Below are positions 8,352 to 15,334 of a stretch of DNA of 32,134 nt, one piece after another. The notes below the pieces were generated by a model. It saw only the letters and a list, made by a program, of their open reading frames with translations. It was not told the origin of the DNA and made no database searches. Within the stretch, counting starts at the first letter, position 1. Every line of letters begins with the position of its first letter. Origin of the DNA: Butyrivibrio sp. (GTDB lineage Bacteria; Bacillota; Clostridia; Lachnospirales; Lachnospiraceae); NCBI GenBank assembly GCA_017634825.1, contig JAGBMP010000082.1, positions 1 through 32,134 on the forward strand. The letters run 5' to 3'. A program made the position numbers and the translations under genes.

Positions 8352-8514
8352 CCTCAACAATTCCGGAAATCTGCTCTTTAAATACGATAACAAGGCCAAT
8401 GAGCACCACTATGATAAGTATTACCTCGACGGTACCCATTCCGTTCTCGTCCTTCCAGAAGCTCTTTACTGCTCCCCCTACCTTTTTTCCTAAATTCTTT
8501 ACTGCTTCGATCAT
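8305..8514 (-). CDS. Flp1-like type IVb major pilin
   Basis: This 69-residue protein is the likely major pilin. It has a basic cytoplasmic leader, the processing site NG followed by MGTVE (glutamate at +5), and a hydrophobic helix (VILIIVVLIGLVIVF). A short charged tail completes it. This matches the Flp/Flp1-like pilin pattern. The ATG at 8514 has GGGAGG about seven bases upstream; an in-frame upstream start at 8553 lacks one and overlaps the TadC gene. The mature pilin would be about 46 residues. It sits between tadC and the DUF5702 gene. Confidence 0.88.
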   Translation of the reverse strand: MIEAVKNLGKKVGGAVKSFWKDENGMGTVEVILIIVVLIGLVIVFKEQISGIVEDVFKAIRQDTRVITN

Positions 8515-8549
8515 TTTGTTTTCCTCCCTTTTATTCAAATTTTGTTTGA

Positions 8550-10016
8550 TCAAAATGCCATGTAAGCCGGTATCATTATCACTATCATTACGATCACCAG
8601 CATGATTATCATGGGCAAAAGAAGCCTTGTTCCGGCTTCCTCTCCCGCTTTACGAACCCGGTCCATCCTCTCGTCGAAGGCCTTTTTGGACTCCTCCTGT
8701 AAAAGAGCCAGTAGCTCGCTGTTACCTTTTCTCAGATTCTGGGACATAAGCGTTGAGAGCCTTGTGTACTGCTGCCCCGAGCACCTGAGGCCAAAGTGCT
8801 CATAGACACTTCCTTCCGATGCTCCGGCTGAGAGCTCTCTTCCCGCCCTTAGAACCTCCTCGTAGAGATATTTCTTTTCTCCTGTCTCTTTCTTTTTCCG
8901 TAGGTACCCGTTTCCCAGCTTTTCAAAGATATTCCTCATGGTCATTCCGGCTCCCATATACAGAACAATCTGCGAGACGAACTGAGGGTAATCCCCCAGC
9001 ATCTGCTGCCCTCGCTCCTCCATGGCCTTTTTAAGCTCCTTGTCCTTAAGAACGTAAGAGGCTGCACTTCCGATTAGAGTCAACATCAGAAGGAGCATGC
9101 TGTTGTCGGTTACTTTCTCTGACCAGTGGATCTCCCCCTCATCAAAGCTCTCCGGCAGAATGATCTCCTGCTCCTCTTTGGAATCCTCATCGGCCTTGTC
9201 CAAAAGCTCTTTTATCTCCAGAAAAGCTCTCTCCGCAGGCGTTAAATCTCTTGGCCTTATCCGCACGCAGAAGGACTGCTGCCACCTGAGGTCTCTGTAG
9301 CTGTAGATGGCGCTTAAGTTTACCGGCGCGCCCTCCTGTGGGATCATCTCCTCAATGAGCTCACCGTCGAAGTGGATCACCTCAAGGTTGTCTATCTTCC
9401 AGCGGATATCAAAGGGATATCCCGGGATCTTCTCTACAAGGTCCAGGTCTTTCGTCACATCATCAAAACTCTCATTCTCCTTAAGGACGATCCTCTCAAG
9501 AGTCTCCGATGCCTCCTCAAACAGGGCATTTGCTTCTTCATCCGTGTACTGCCTTGTCTCCACAGGAAGCGAGTACTCGCCGATCTCTTCGCCGTTTTCA
9601 TCCGTGGCAACCAGGTCAACTTCGTATTCCTTCTCGCCAAAGGAGTTTCTTTCAATAACTCCTCCCTCGTTTATCTTGGAGCTCTGCCCGGCGCCGATGG
9701 CCATCATGAAGGCCAAAAAGCATCCGGCGCTTGCCATAAGGAGCACAACGCTTATCTTCCTGATAAAGTATTCGGTCTCTGCACTGTCCAGATCCTTTTT
9801 CTGCTCAAGTGTCCCCAGATACATACGTATTTTTTCCGAGGAAAAAGACCTTACTCTCCCCCTTATGTTCCTGAAGATAAAAAGAGAGATCTTCAGATAA
9901 GCCCTGCTTATCCCGGTGTCCTCAATCCCTTGCGGAAGCTCGAGGTCTTTTGAAATAAACCACAAGATCAGCATCACAAGCGGAAATATCAAATATGTAA
10001 ATGCAAGCTTAGACAT
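8550..10016 (-). CDS. TadC-like pilus inner-membrane platform protein with inserted ectodomain
   Basis: This 488-residue protein has a C-terminal type II secretion F domain (about 340-488, ending in a transmembrane helix near 466-486), like TadC. It is longer than the usual roughly 300 residues. Between a hydrophobic segment at about 88-107 and another at about 306-322 lies an approximately 190-residue hydrophilic region. Part of it (about 196-258) reads PGYPFDIRWKIDN, VIHFDGELI and VNLSAIYSY, resembling atrophied bacterial Ig-like domains. It overlaps tadB by eight bases, with AAGGA about 12 bases before the ATG. It should form the membrane platform with TadB that transmits TadA motor action. 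Confidence 0.82.
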   Translation of the reverse strand: MSKLAFTYLIFPLVMLILWFISKDLELPQGIEDTGISRAYLKISLFIFRNIRGRVRSFSSEKIRMYLGTLEQKKDLDSAETEYFIRKISVVLLMASAGCFLAFMMAIGAGQSSKINEGGVIERNSFGEKEYEVDLVATDENGEEIGEYSLPVETRQYTDEEANALFEEASETLERIVLKENESFDDVTKDLDLVEKIPGYPFDIRWKIDNLEVIHFDGELIEEMIPQEGAPVNLSAIYSYRDLRWQQSFCVRIRPRDLTPAERAFLEIKELLDKADEDSKEEQEIILPESFDEGEIHWSEKVTDNSMLLLMLTLIGSAASYVLKDKELKKAMEERGQQMLGDYPQFVSQIVLYMGAGMTMRNIFEKLGNGYLRKKKETGEKKYLYEEVLRAGRELSAGASEGSVYEHFGLRCSGQQYTRLSTLMSQNLRKGNSELLALLQEESKKAFDERMDRVRKAGEEAGTRLLLPMIIMLVIVMIVIMIPAYMAF

Positions 10017-10773
10017 TGATGTTTACTATCCTTTCCGACATAAAATAAGCAAAGGCATAAAATCCCATGCAGATACTCATGAGCACGATCCCGAACAGGT
10101 TGTGATAGAGCGGGTCAAAAAAGCCGGGGCTTGTAAGACTTATGTAAAAGATAATGAAGAAGGGCACCATATTCATGATCCTTGCCTCCATCCTCTTTGC
10201 GCTGATAAGCACGTCGATCTCTTTTTCCACATCCATCTTCTGGGAGATCACCGTTATGGTCCTTGAAATTATCTGAGTCATGTTTCCACCACTCCTCTTG
10301 GCCACGGCAAAGACCTCCGCAAAATCTCTGATGTCGCTGTTGCCCGACTCCTTTCCCAGCCTGTAGATGAGCTTTTCCAAGGGAATGTTGTTCTTTATCC
10401 CCTTGCCGATCTTGGAAAGCGCTGCGCAGATAAGGCTCTTTTTCCCATAGAGAAGTTCCATGTCATGGATCGCCTCAAGGAAAGCATTCTCCGGAGAGTA
10501 CCCAGCCTTAAGATTTGTCAGCACCGAGCTTATCGCATCCCTGAACTGTATCCCTATAAGCCTTGTATTTCTCTCTATCTGGCGCTTTTTCTGATACACG
10601 TACCACGGGAACACAACAGGTAAAAGAGCTGCCACAGCAATCCAGGAATCGTAGAAGAGCCTGCCAAAGGCCAGTGCAATCAGCACTCCCTGCAAAAGTA
10701 TCGGGATGTCATTTATCCCCCTCGGGTAAGCTAAGGCCTGCTGCCATAAGCTTTTCAGTCGCTTTAAGTTCAC
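10009..10773 (-). CDS. tadB: TadB-like pilus platform protein
   Basis: This 254-residue membrane protein carries a type II secretion F domain (about 85-215; RDAISSVLTNLKAGYSPENAF marks its beginning) flanked by hydrophobic segments near 27-58 and at about 200-245. TadB and TadC make the inner-membrane platform of the Tad pilus. The start is GTG at 10773, inside the tadA coding region, giving a 65-base overlap. A strong GGAGG seven bases upstream supports it, and no better start is seen downstream. The gene is therefore translationally coupled to the ATPase gene. Confidence 0.9.
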   Translation of the reverse strand: MNLKRLKSLWQQALAYPRGINDIPILLQGVLIALAFGRLFYDSWIAVAALLPVVFPWYVYQKKRQIERNTRLIGIQFRDAISSVLTNLKAGYSPENAFLEAIHDMELLYGKKSLICAALSKIGKGIKNNIPLEKLIYRLGKESGNSDIRDFAEVFAVAKRSGGNMTQIISRTITVISQKMDVEKEIDVLISAKRMEARIMNMVPFFIIFYISLTSPGFFDPLYHNLFGIVLMSICMGFYAFAYFMSERIVNINV

Positions 10774-11956
10774 TTACTTTCCTCCATTTCCCTATGATCT
10801 TTCCTCTTTCATCCTCGCCCTCCTCTTCAAACTTAAAGAGGGTATTCACCTTTATCCTTCCACTTTTGGGATCAAGCTCCTTTTCCAGCTCGCATATCTC
10901 CAGCACTTTCCTGGTCCTGTCCCTTAGCCTACCAAGATGCACCACGATATCTATTCCCGATGCGATCTGTCCTCTTACCGCCGGGAGCGGAATCTCCATC
11001 CCCATAAGCACCATGGTCTCAATTCTCGATAGCATATCCTCTGCACTGTTGGCGTGTCCTGTGGACATGGCCATATGACCCGTGTTCATGGCCTGTAGCA
11101 TATCGACGCACTCATCGCCTCTGACCTCACCAACCACGATCCAGTCAGGTCTCATACGAAGTGATGACTTAATAAGGTCCCTGATGGTTATTGGCTTGCA
11201 GCCCTCCACATTTGCGTTTCTTGCTTCCATCCTTACAAGGTTTGGAACCCCCAGAATCTGGAGCTCTGCGTTGTCCTCTATGCTTATTAGTCTTTGATCC
11301 TTTGGAATAAAATCCGAAAGAGCATTCAGAAAGGTGGTTTTACCGGAACCCGTACCACCGGAAATAAAGATGTTATATCCGGCCTTTATAAGAACCTCGA
11401 TATAATTTTTTAGATATTCGGATATTGAACCCAGCTCTATGAGCCGCCTCATGGTGATGGGCTTTTCGGGAAATCTTCTTATGGTAACAATCGGGCCGTT
11501 TAATGCGACAGGGCTAAGCACAATATTTACACGTGACCCGTTATCGAGCCTTGCATCCACTATCGGCGATGACTCGTTGACCACTCTGTTGCAGGAAGAT
11601 ACAATCTGCTGGACCACATCCTCAAGGCGCTGCCTTGACTCAAACCTGCAATCCGACTCCATGATCACACCGTTTTTCTCGATGAAGATGTTGTCGGTGC
11701 CATTGACCATTATCTCGGTGATGGTCGGATCATCTACAAGGTGCTGCAATACATCGAGTTTTCTAATCGAGTGAAACACCTGCTGCCTAAGGCTCTTTCT
11801 CTCCTCAAGCGTAACCGCCCTGTGCCTTAGCTGAACAGATATCTCCCGGTCTATGATCTCGTACATCTCCCGGTCTGTTATCTCTCTTGAGAAGTCCAAA
11901 GAGTTCATGACCCTGTCCTTGACCACAGCCCTTATCTCCTGCAGCTTACGCTCCAA
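10709..11956 (-). CDS. tadA: TadA/CpaF pilus assembly ATPase
   Basis: This 415-residue cytoplasmic ATPase powers pilus extension. The N-terminal domain (about 1-180) is followed by a RecA-like secretion ATPase domain with Walker A GGTGSGKT (200-207), an Asp box (SIEDNAEL), Walker B region RMRPDWIVVGEVRG (267-280) and a His box with GHMAMSTGHANS (293-304). All are complete. The start is TTG, with GGGAGGT about nine bases upstream, inside the last codons of tadZ (11-base overlap). The downstream tadB starts 65 bases before this gene ends. The family is CpaF/TadA, and the length is typical. Confidence 0.95.
   Translation of the reverse strand: MERKLQEIRAVVKDRVMNSLDFSREITDREMYEIIDREISVQLRHRAVTLEERKSLRQQVFHSIRKLDVLQHLVDDPTITEIMVNGTDNIFIEKNGVIMESDCRFESRQRLEDVVQQIVSSCNRVVNESSPIVDARLDNGSRVNIVLSPVALNGPIVTIRRFPEKPITMRRLIELGSISEYLKNYIEVLIKAGYNIFISGGTGSGKTTFLNALSDFIPKDQRLISIEDNAELQILGVPNLVRMEARNANVEGCKPITIRDLIKSSLRMRPDWIVVGEVRGDECVDMLQAMNTGHMAMSTGHANSAEDMLSRIETMVLMGMEIPLPAVRGQIASGIDIVVHLGRLRDRTRKVLEICELEKELDPKSGRIKVNTLFKFEEEGEDERGKIIGKWRKVSELKATEKLMAAGLSLPEGDK
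10781..10785 (-). promoter_or_regulatory. Ribosome binding site deciding the tadB start
   Basis: GGAGG on the minus strand lies seven bases before the GTG at 10773 and inside the 3' end of the tadA reading frame. It supports the long tadA/tadB overlap as real. Confidence 0.75.
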
Positions 11957-12977
11957 CGCCTGTTACCTCCCTGCTCCTTATCAGGATGTCCTCAATAAAT
12001 CTGTTGTAGGCAGTGATATCCCGTCCATCCGGAAGCAGACATTTCATGGTCTTTGTAAGAACCCTCTCATAGTCATTTTCCAAAAGAGCTTTGTCATACC
12101 TTCCAAGTCTGTAATGGTCAGCTGAGTTGTTTCTCATAACGGTATAGAGGATGTCGCACATATCAAGGATCTCAAAGAAACCGTCAGGATAATCTTTTAA
12201 GTCAAAAAGAATGTACTGATATCCCGCCTCTCTTGCTAAGAGCTCTACAAGCTCCCGTATCTTTTCATAACTGATCTCCTTGACCTGCATGGCAGTCTTG
12301 GCCGGTGCGATAAAATCAAGGCCGTTCCTGGTTCTCTTTATCTTTTCAAGGTAAAGGCAGAACTTATCCCTCTCGCAATCCGCAAAATACAGAAGATCCG
12401 TAATATCCTCCTCAGCCTCCTGTTCAAAGAGACTTGTGATGGCCGAGAAGCTCTCAAAACTCAAAAGAATTGTCCTGCCCTTTTTCGCAAGAGCCTCTCC
12501 CATCTTGATGGCAAAAGAAGTCTGTCCGCATCTCGAAACGGGAGTGTAAAAGCCAAGTAGTTTTGAAGCGCTATCAAGCGCCTTTACCTTCAGTCCTGAA
12601 AATCCCTCGGCTCCGCTTATGCAGAGCTCCAAGACCCTGTCCACGATCTCTGCTGCCGGCAGATACTTGCTCACATGACAGATCCTGATGCCATAACTTA
12701 TGGATAATTCTTCCAACTCTTCAATTTTCCCCTCTTCATCAAGGATCATTATGTTTCTGCAATTTCTGCCAAGGGCTTCTCTCTTAAGATCACAGGCATC
12801 GCTCTGTGAAACCACAAGAAGCGCTATTTCATTTTCATCAAGGTACTCTAAAAGCTTATCGCCCTCTGTGAATGACATTATTTCAAAAGAGAGCTTAAGA
12901 TGACTTCGCAGATATTCCGAGAGCCTCTCACAATAAAGAGCATCGCTGTCAAAAACAGCCATTGTCACACAGTTCAT
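11946..12977 (-). CDS. tadZ: TadZ/CpaE-like localization ATPase, degenerate P-loop
   Basis: This 343-residue protein has an N-terminal response-regulator-like domain (about 1-120) without a clear phosphoacceptor site and a C-terminal ParA/MinD-type domain (about 135-330). The P-loop region (residues 145-154, TPVSRCGQTS) lacks the usual nucleotide-binding lysine, which is glutamine here; degenerate Walker motifs are common in TadZ/CpaE proteins. It probably positions the Tad machine in the cell. The ATG has GGAGG about six bases upstream and overlaps tadV by four bases. Confidence 0.87.
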   Translation of the reverse strand: MNCVTMAVFDSDALYCERLSEYLRSHLKLSFEIMSFTEGDKLLEYLDENEIALLVVSQSDACDLKREALGRNCRNIMILDEEGKIEELEELSISYGIRICHVSKYLPAAEIVDRVLELCISGAEGFSGLKVKALDSASKLLGFYTPVSRCGQTSFAIKMGEALAKKGRTILLSFESFSAITSLFEQEAEEDITDLLYFADCERDKFCLYLEKIKRTRNGLDFIAPAKTAMQVKEISYEKIRELVELLAREAGYQYILFDLKDYPDGFFEILDMCDILYTVMRNNSADHYRLGRYDKALLENDYERVLTKTMKCLLPDGRDITAYNRFIEDILIRSREVTGVGA

Positions 12978-13390
12978 AACATGCCTCCTGCCACAAATAA
13001 AACACTCATAAGAATCGGCACTGCGAAATGAATGTATCTTTGTTTATTTCTCTTTAGGATTATGACCGCGACCGAGATTACTCCGGCGATCAGGAATGAG
13101 ATCAGAATACAGGAAAGAGTATCCTGCACAGTTAGAAAAGATGCTGCAGACATAAAGAGTTTGACGTCGCCTGCTGCGATACCTTTAAAGAAGTACACGG
13201 GAAGCAGTATCAGAAGTGCTGCCCCTGTTGCAAGGATGGATTCGTAAAAGAACTCCTGCCCCCGGATAAGATTTGCTCCTATTCCAAGAAACAGCCCCGG
13301 AACCACCCAGGCATTGTATATTTTGTCCCTGAACAGGTCCGTAAATACTGCGCCTGCCAAAAACAATATTAAAACTACGACTATAACAAT
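12974..13390 (-). CDS. tadV: TadV/CpaA prepilin peptidase with a probable ATT start
   Basis: This small A24 prepilin peptidase has about four hydrophobic segments. The catalytic aspartates lie in FTDLFRDK and AAGDVK. The first conventional start, TTG at 13366, would remove most of the first transmembrane helix. The frame continues upstream as VIVVVLILFL with only one possible start before the in-frame stop at 13393: ATT at 13388-13390, preceded by AAAGGGG. The protein would be 138 residues. It is the first gene of the Tad operon, just downstream of a clear promoter. The start assignment is inference; TTG at 13366 remains possible. Confidence 0.75.
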   Translation of the reverse strand: MVIVVVLILFLAGAVFTDLFRDKIYNAWVVPGLFLGIGANLIRGQEFFYESILATGAALLILLPVYFFKGIAAGDVKLFMSAASFLTVQDTLSCILISFLIAGVISVAVIILKRNKQRYIHFAVPILMSVLFVAGGML

Positions 13391-13429
13391 CTACCCCTTT
13401 CGTGATGTTTTATCGAGCTCGCGAAAAAG

Positions 13430-13458
13430 AATTTAACATGGAGAAAAAACTTTGTAAA
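13430..13458 (-). promoter_or_regulatory. Promoter of the Tad operon
   Basis: On the minus strand there is -35 TTTACA (13453-13458), a 17-base spacer and -10 TAAATT (13430-13435). The predicted start is about 33 bases upstream of tadV. The -35 lies only about 15 bases downstream of the terminator that ends the flagellin/FliS unit. Confidence 0.7.
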
Positions 13459-13473
13459 CCCCGGGCAAAATCG

Positions 13474-13528
13474 AAAAAGCGACAAATCTTAAGAATTTTG
13501 CTTTCGCTTAGTTCTTAGGGTTTGTCGC
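13474..13528 (-). terminator. Rho-independent terminator after fliS
   Basis: On the minus strand the arms 13512-13528 and 13479-13495 form a 17-position stem (eight perfect GC-containing base pairs at the base, two G-U pairs higher up, one mismatch), a 16-base loop and a following run of five T residues. It insulates the flagellin/FliS unit from the Tad operon promoter. Confidence 0.85.
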
Positions 13529-13593
13529 TTATTCTTATCGCAAATACGTTTCTCTATGAAGGAAATTAATAAATTTCCCCGGCAAAAATTAAT

Positions 13594-13614
13594 ATCTTAA
13601 GATTTTCTTAAGAT
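13594..13614 (-). terminator. AT-rich hairpin immediately after fliS
   Basis: A perfect nine-base inverted repeat (ATCTTAAGA with TCTTAAGAT) with a three-base loop begins six bases after the fliS stop. A loosely T-rich tract follows on the minus strand. It could be a weak first terminator or an RNA 3' stabilising hairpin before the stronger terminator at 13474-13528. The rest of 13391-13619 holds no gene. Confidence 0.5.
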
Positions 13615-13619
13615 GTCTT

Positions 13620-14096
13620 TTACGCCATAAGTCCTCTGTTGTAGGAAGCCGCCGAAACATCCTCGTTTAAGCTGTATTTTCCGTAGGTAAGACCTGCATA
13701 AACCTTCTGGGTATTTCCCATAAGCTTATCTGAAGTGTCCTCTTTTTCAAGCTCTGCATAGGCCTCATGGAGGTTCTTAAAGTTCTTTAAAACTCTCCAG
13801 ATGCGGTTGATGCTGTAGGTTGCAGATGCTACCACCAGCTCCTTTTTGGAGAAAATATAGATCTGGAACAGATTCCTTGCCAGCTCATACTCCATGTTCA
13901 GGGAGTGGATCAGCTCATCGATACAGTTCTGGGCACGCAACAAGCTCTTTTGCGCATCTTCCTTCTTGCCGATTCCGATATTCTCAATGGCCTCATCGAG
14001 ATAGTACATCACCATTTCATAGATGATGGTGATCATCTGAGTCTTGTTGGCCTCTGAAATCTTAAGTGTAAATTCCTGTTTCTTTTCCAGTGTCAT
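13620..14096 (-). CDS. fliS: Flagellar export chaperone FliS
   Basis: This 158-residue helical protein matches the FliS family in length and pattern, including YEMVMYYLDEAIENI, AQNCIDELIHSLNMEYELARNLFQIYIF and the start SEANKTQMITIIYE. FliS binds the disordered C-terminus of flagellin in the cytoplasm and prevents early polymerisation before export. It follows the flagellin gene by 21 bases on the same strand, supporting a direct chaperone/client pairing. The ATG has GAGGG about seven bases upstream. The C-terminal 40 residues are less conserved and vary among FliS proteins. Confidence 0.88.
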   Translation of the reverse strand: MTLEKKQEFTLKISEANKTQMITIIYEMVMYYLDEAIENIGIGKKEDAQKSLLRAQNCIDELIHSLNMEYELARNLFQIYIFSKKELVVASATYSINRIWRVLKNFKNLHEAYAELEKEDTSDKLMGNTQKVYAGLTYGKYSLNEDVSAASYNRGLMA

Positions 14097-14117
14097 ACAT
14101 TATCCCTCTCTTAGCGA

Positions 14118-15305
14118 TTACTGAAGAAGCTGAAGTACCTGTGAAGGTCTCTCGTTTGCCTGGGCCATCATTGAGATTCCTGCCTGTGAGAGAACCTGCT
14201 GTGTTGAATAGGTTGTCATCTCCTCAGCCATATCTACATCCATGATCCTGGAATAAGCTGCTGTCATGTTCTCAACTGAGATGTCAAGGTTACTTACTGT
14301 ATGCTCAAGTCTGTTCTGATAAGCACCAAGTCTTGATCTGATTCCGCTGATCTCCGAGATGGCGTTCTTTACGCTCTCGATTGCCTCTCTTGCTCCAACC
14401 TCATTTGAAACGTCCAGGTTGTAAAGTCCGAGAGTTGTGAGGGAAACCTTCTGGATCCTGATATCAAGGGTCTGTCCCTCGTTTGCTCCAACCTGCATGG
14501 TCATTGCGCCTGTACCTGTAAGCTCAAGGTTTACAGTGCCACTGAAGGTCTCATCGATCTGGAGCTGGATCTTCTTGCCGGTTGCATCCTGAAGTGTGAG
14601 CACGTCTTCATTAACGGTTGCTGTCATACCATTTGGCATGTAGTCAACCATTGAACCGTCCTCGAGGATCTTCTTAACACTGATGTTTGTCTCACTGCCG
14701 TTCTCAAGGAAGATTCCCTTCTTATCAACACCGGTTGTGCCTGTGAGGTTCATGAAACTTACATCAATTCCTGTTATCTGGTAATTTCCTGCCTCAACTA
14801 CATCTGAGTAGGAGACCATCTTTACATTGGGATTTGTCTCTGCAGCCTCCGGATCATTGCCAACTGTTGCATATCCACGGTAATCAAAGGATCCGTCGAG
14901 AATAGTCTGGCCGTTGAACTGTGTAGTCTGCGCCATTCTCTCGATCTCTTCCTTCAGAAGTGTTACCTCTGACTGGATTGCCTCTCTGTCGCTGTCTGTG
15001 AGAGTTCCGTTGCTGGCCTGAACTGCCAGCTCGCTCATTCTCTGGAGCACCTCGTGGATCTCTGAAAGGCTTCCGTCTGCTACCTGAACGATTGAGATCG
15101 CATCCTTTGATGTGTTATTTGCTACTCCAAGTCCTTCAATCTGGGAATTCATTCTTCTTGACATGGCAAGACCGGAAGGATTGTCTTTTGCGTTTGTGAT
15201 CTTTAGTCCGCTGGACAATCTTCCGAGAGATTCTGAAAGAAGCTTATCATTTCTCTGAAGTGCGTTGTTTGCTACCATTGCGGATACGTTATAATTTACT
15301 TTCAT
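14118..15305 (-). CDS. fliC: Flagellin
   Basis: This 395-residue protein is a typical flagellin. Conserved helical termini form the D0/D1 core: residues 1-140 (SESLGRLSSGLKITNAKDNPSGLAMSRRMNSQIEG) and about 290-395 (NRLEHTVSNLDISVENMTAAYSRI). A variable surface-exposed middle region (about 140-290) lies between. It would polymerise outside the cell to form the filament. The ATG has GAGGTAGAG upstream and starts 29 bases after the DUF6240-type gene. No sigma-28 promoter was recognised in that gap, so it may be co-transcribed or use a promoter inside the upstream gene. Confidence 0.97.
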   Translation of the reverse strand: MKVNYNVSAMVANNALQRNDKLLSESLGRLSSGLKITNAKDNPSGLAMSRRMNSQIEGLGVANNTSKDAISIVQVADGSLSEIHEVLQRMSELAVQASNGTLTDSDREAIQSEVTLLKEEIERMAQTTQFNGQTILDGSFDYRGYATVGNDPEAAETNPNVKMVSYSDVVEAGNYQITGIDVSFMNLTGTTGVDKKGIFLENGSETNISVKKILEDGSMVDYMPNGMTATVNEDVLTLQDATGKKIQLQIDETFSGTVNLELTGTGAMTMQVGANEGQTLDIRIQKVSLTTLGLYNLDVSNEVGAREAIESVKNAISEISGIRSRLGAYQNRLEHTVSNLDISVENMTAAYSRIMDVDMAEEMTTYSTQQVLSQAGISMMAQANERPSQVLQLLQ

Positions 15306-15334
15306 CTCTACCTCGTTTCTTTAGTCGCAACTTG

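Noticed and set aside
9307..9900. 197-codon plus-strand open frame opposite tadC
   Set aside because: It is antisense to the tadC coding region, Ser/Arg-rich in composition and without any motif or ribosome site; it is a shadow of the real gene.
15306..15334. Possible sigma-28 promoter in front of flagellin
   Set aside because: No TAAA...CCGATA-like pair was found in the 29-base gap or the roughly 100 bases before it.
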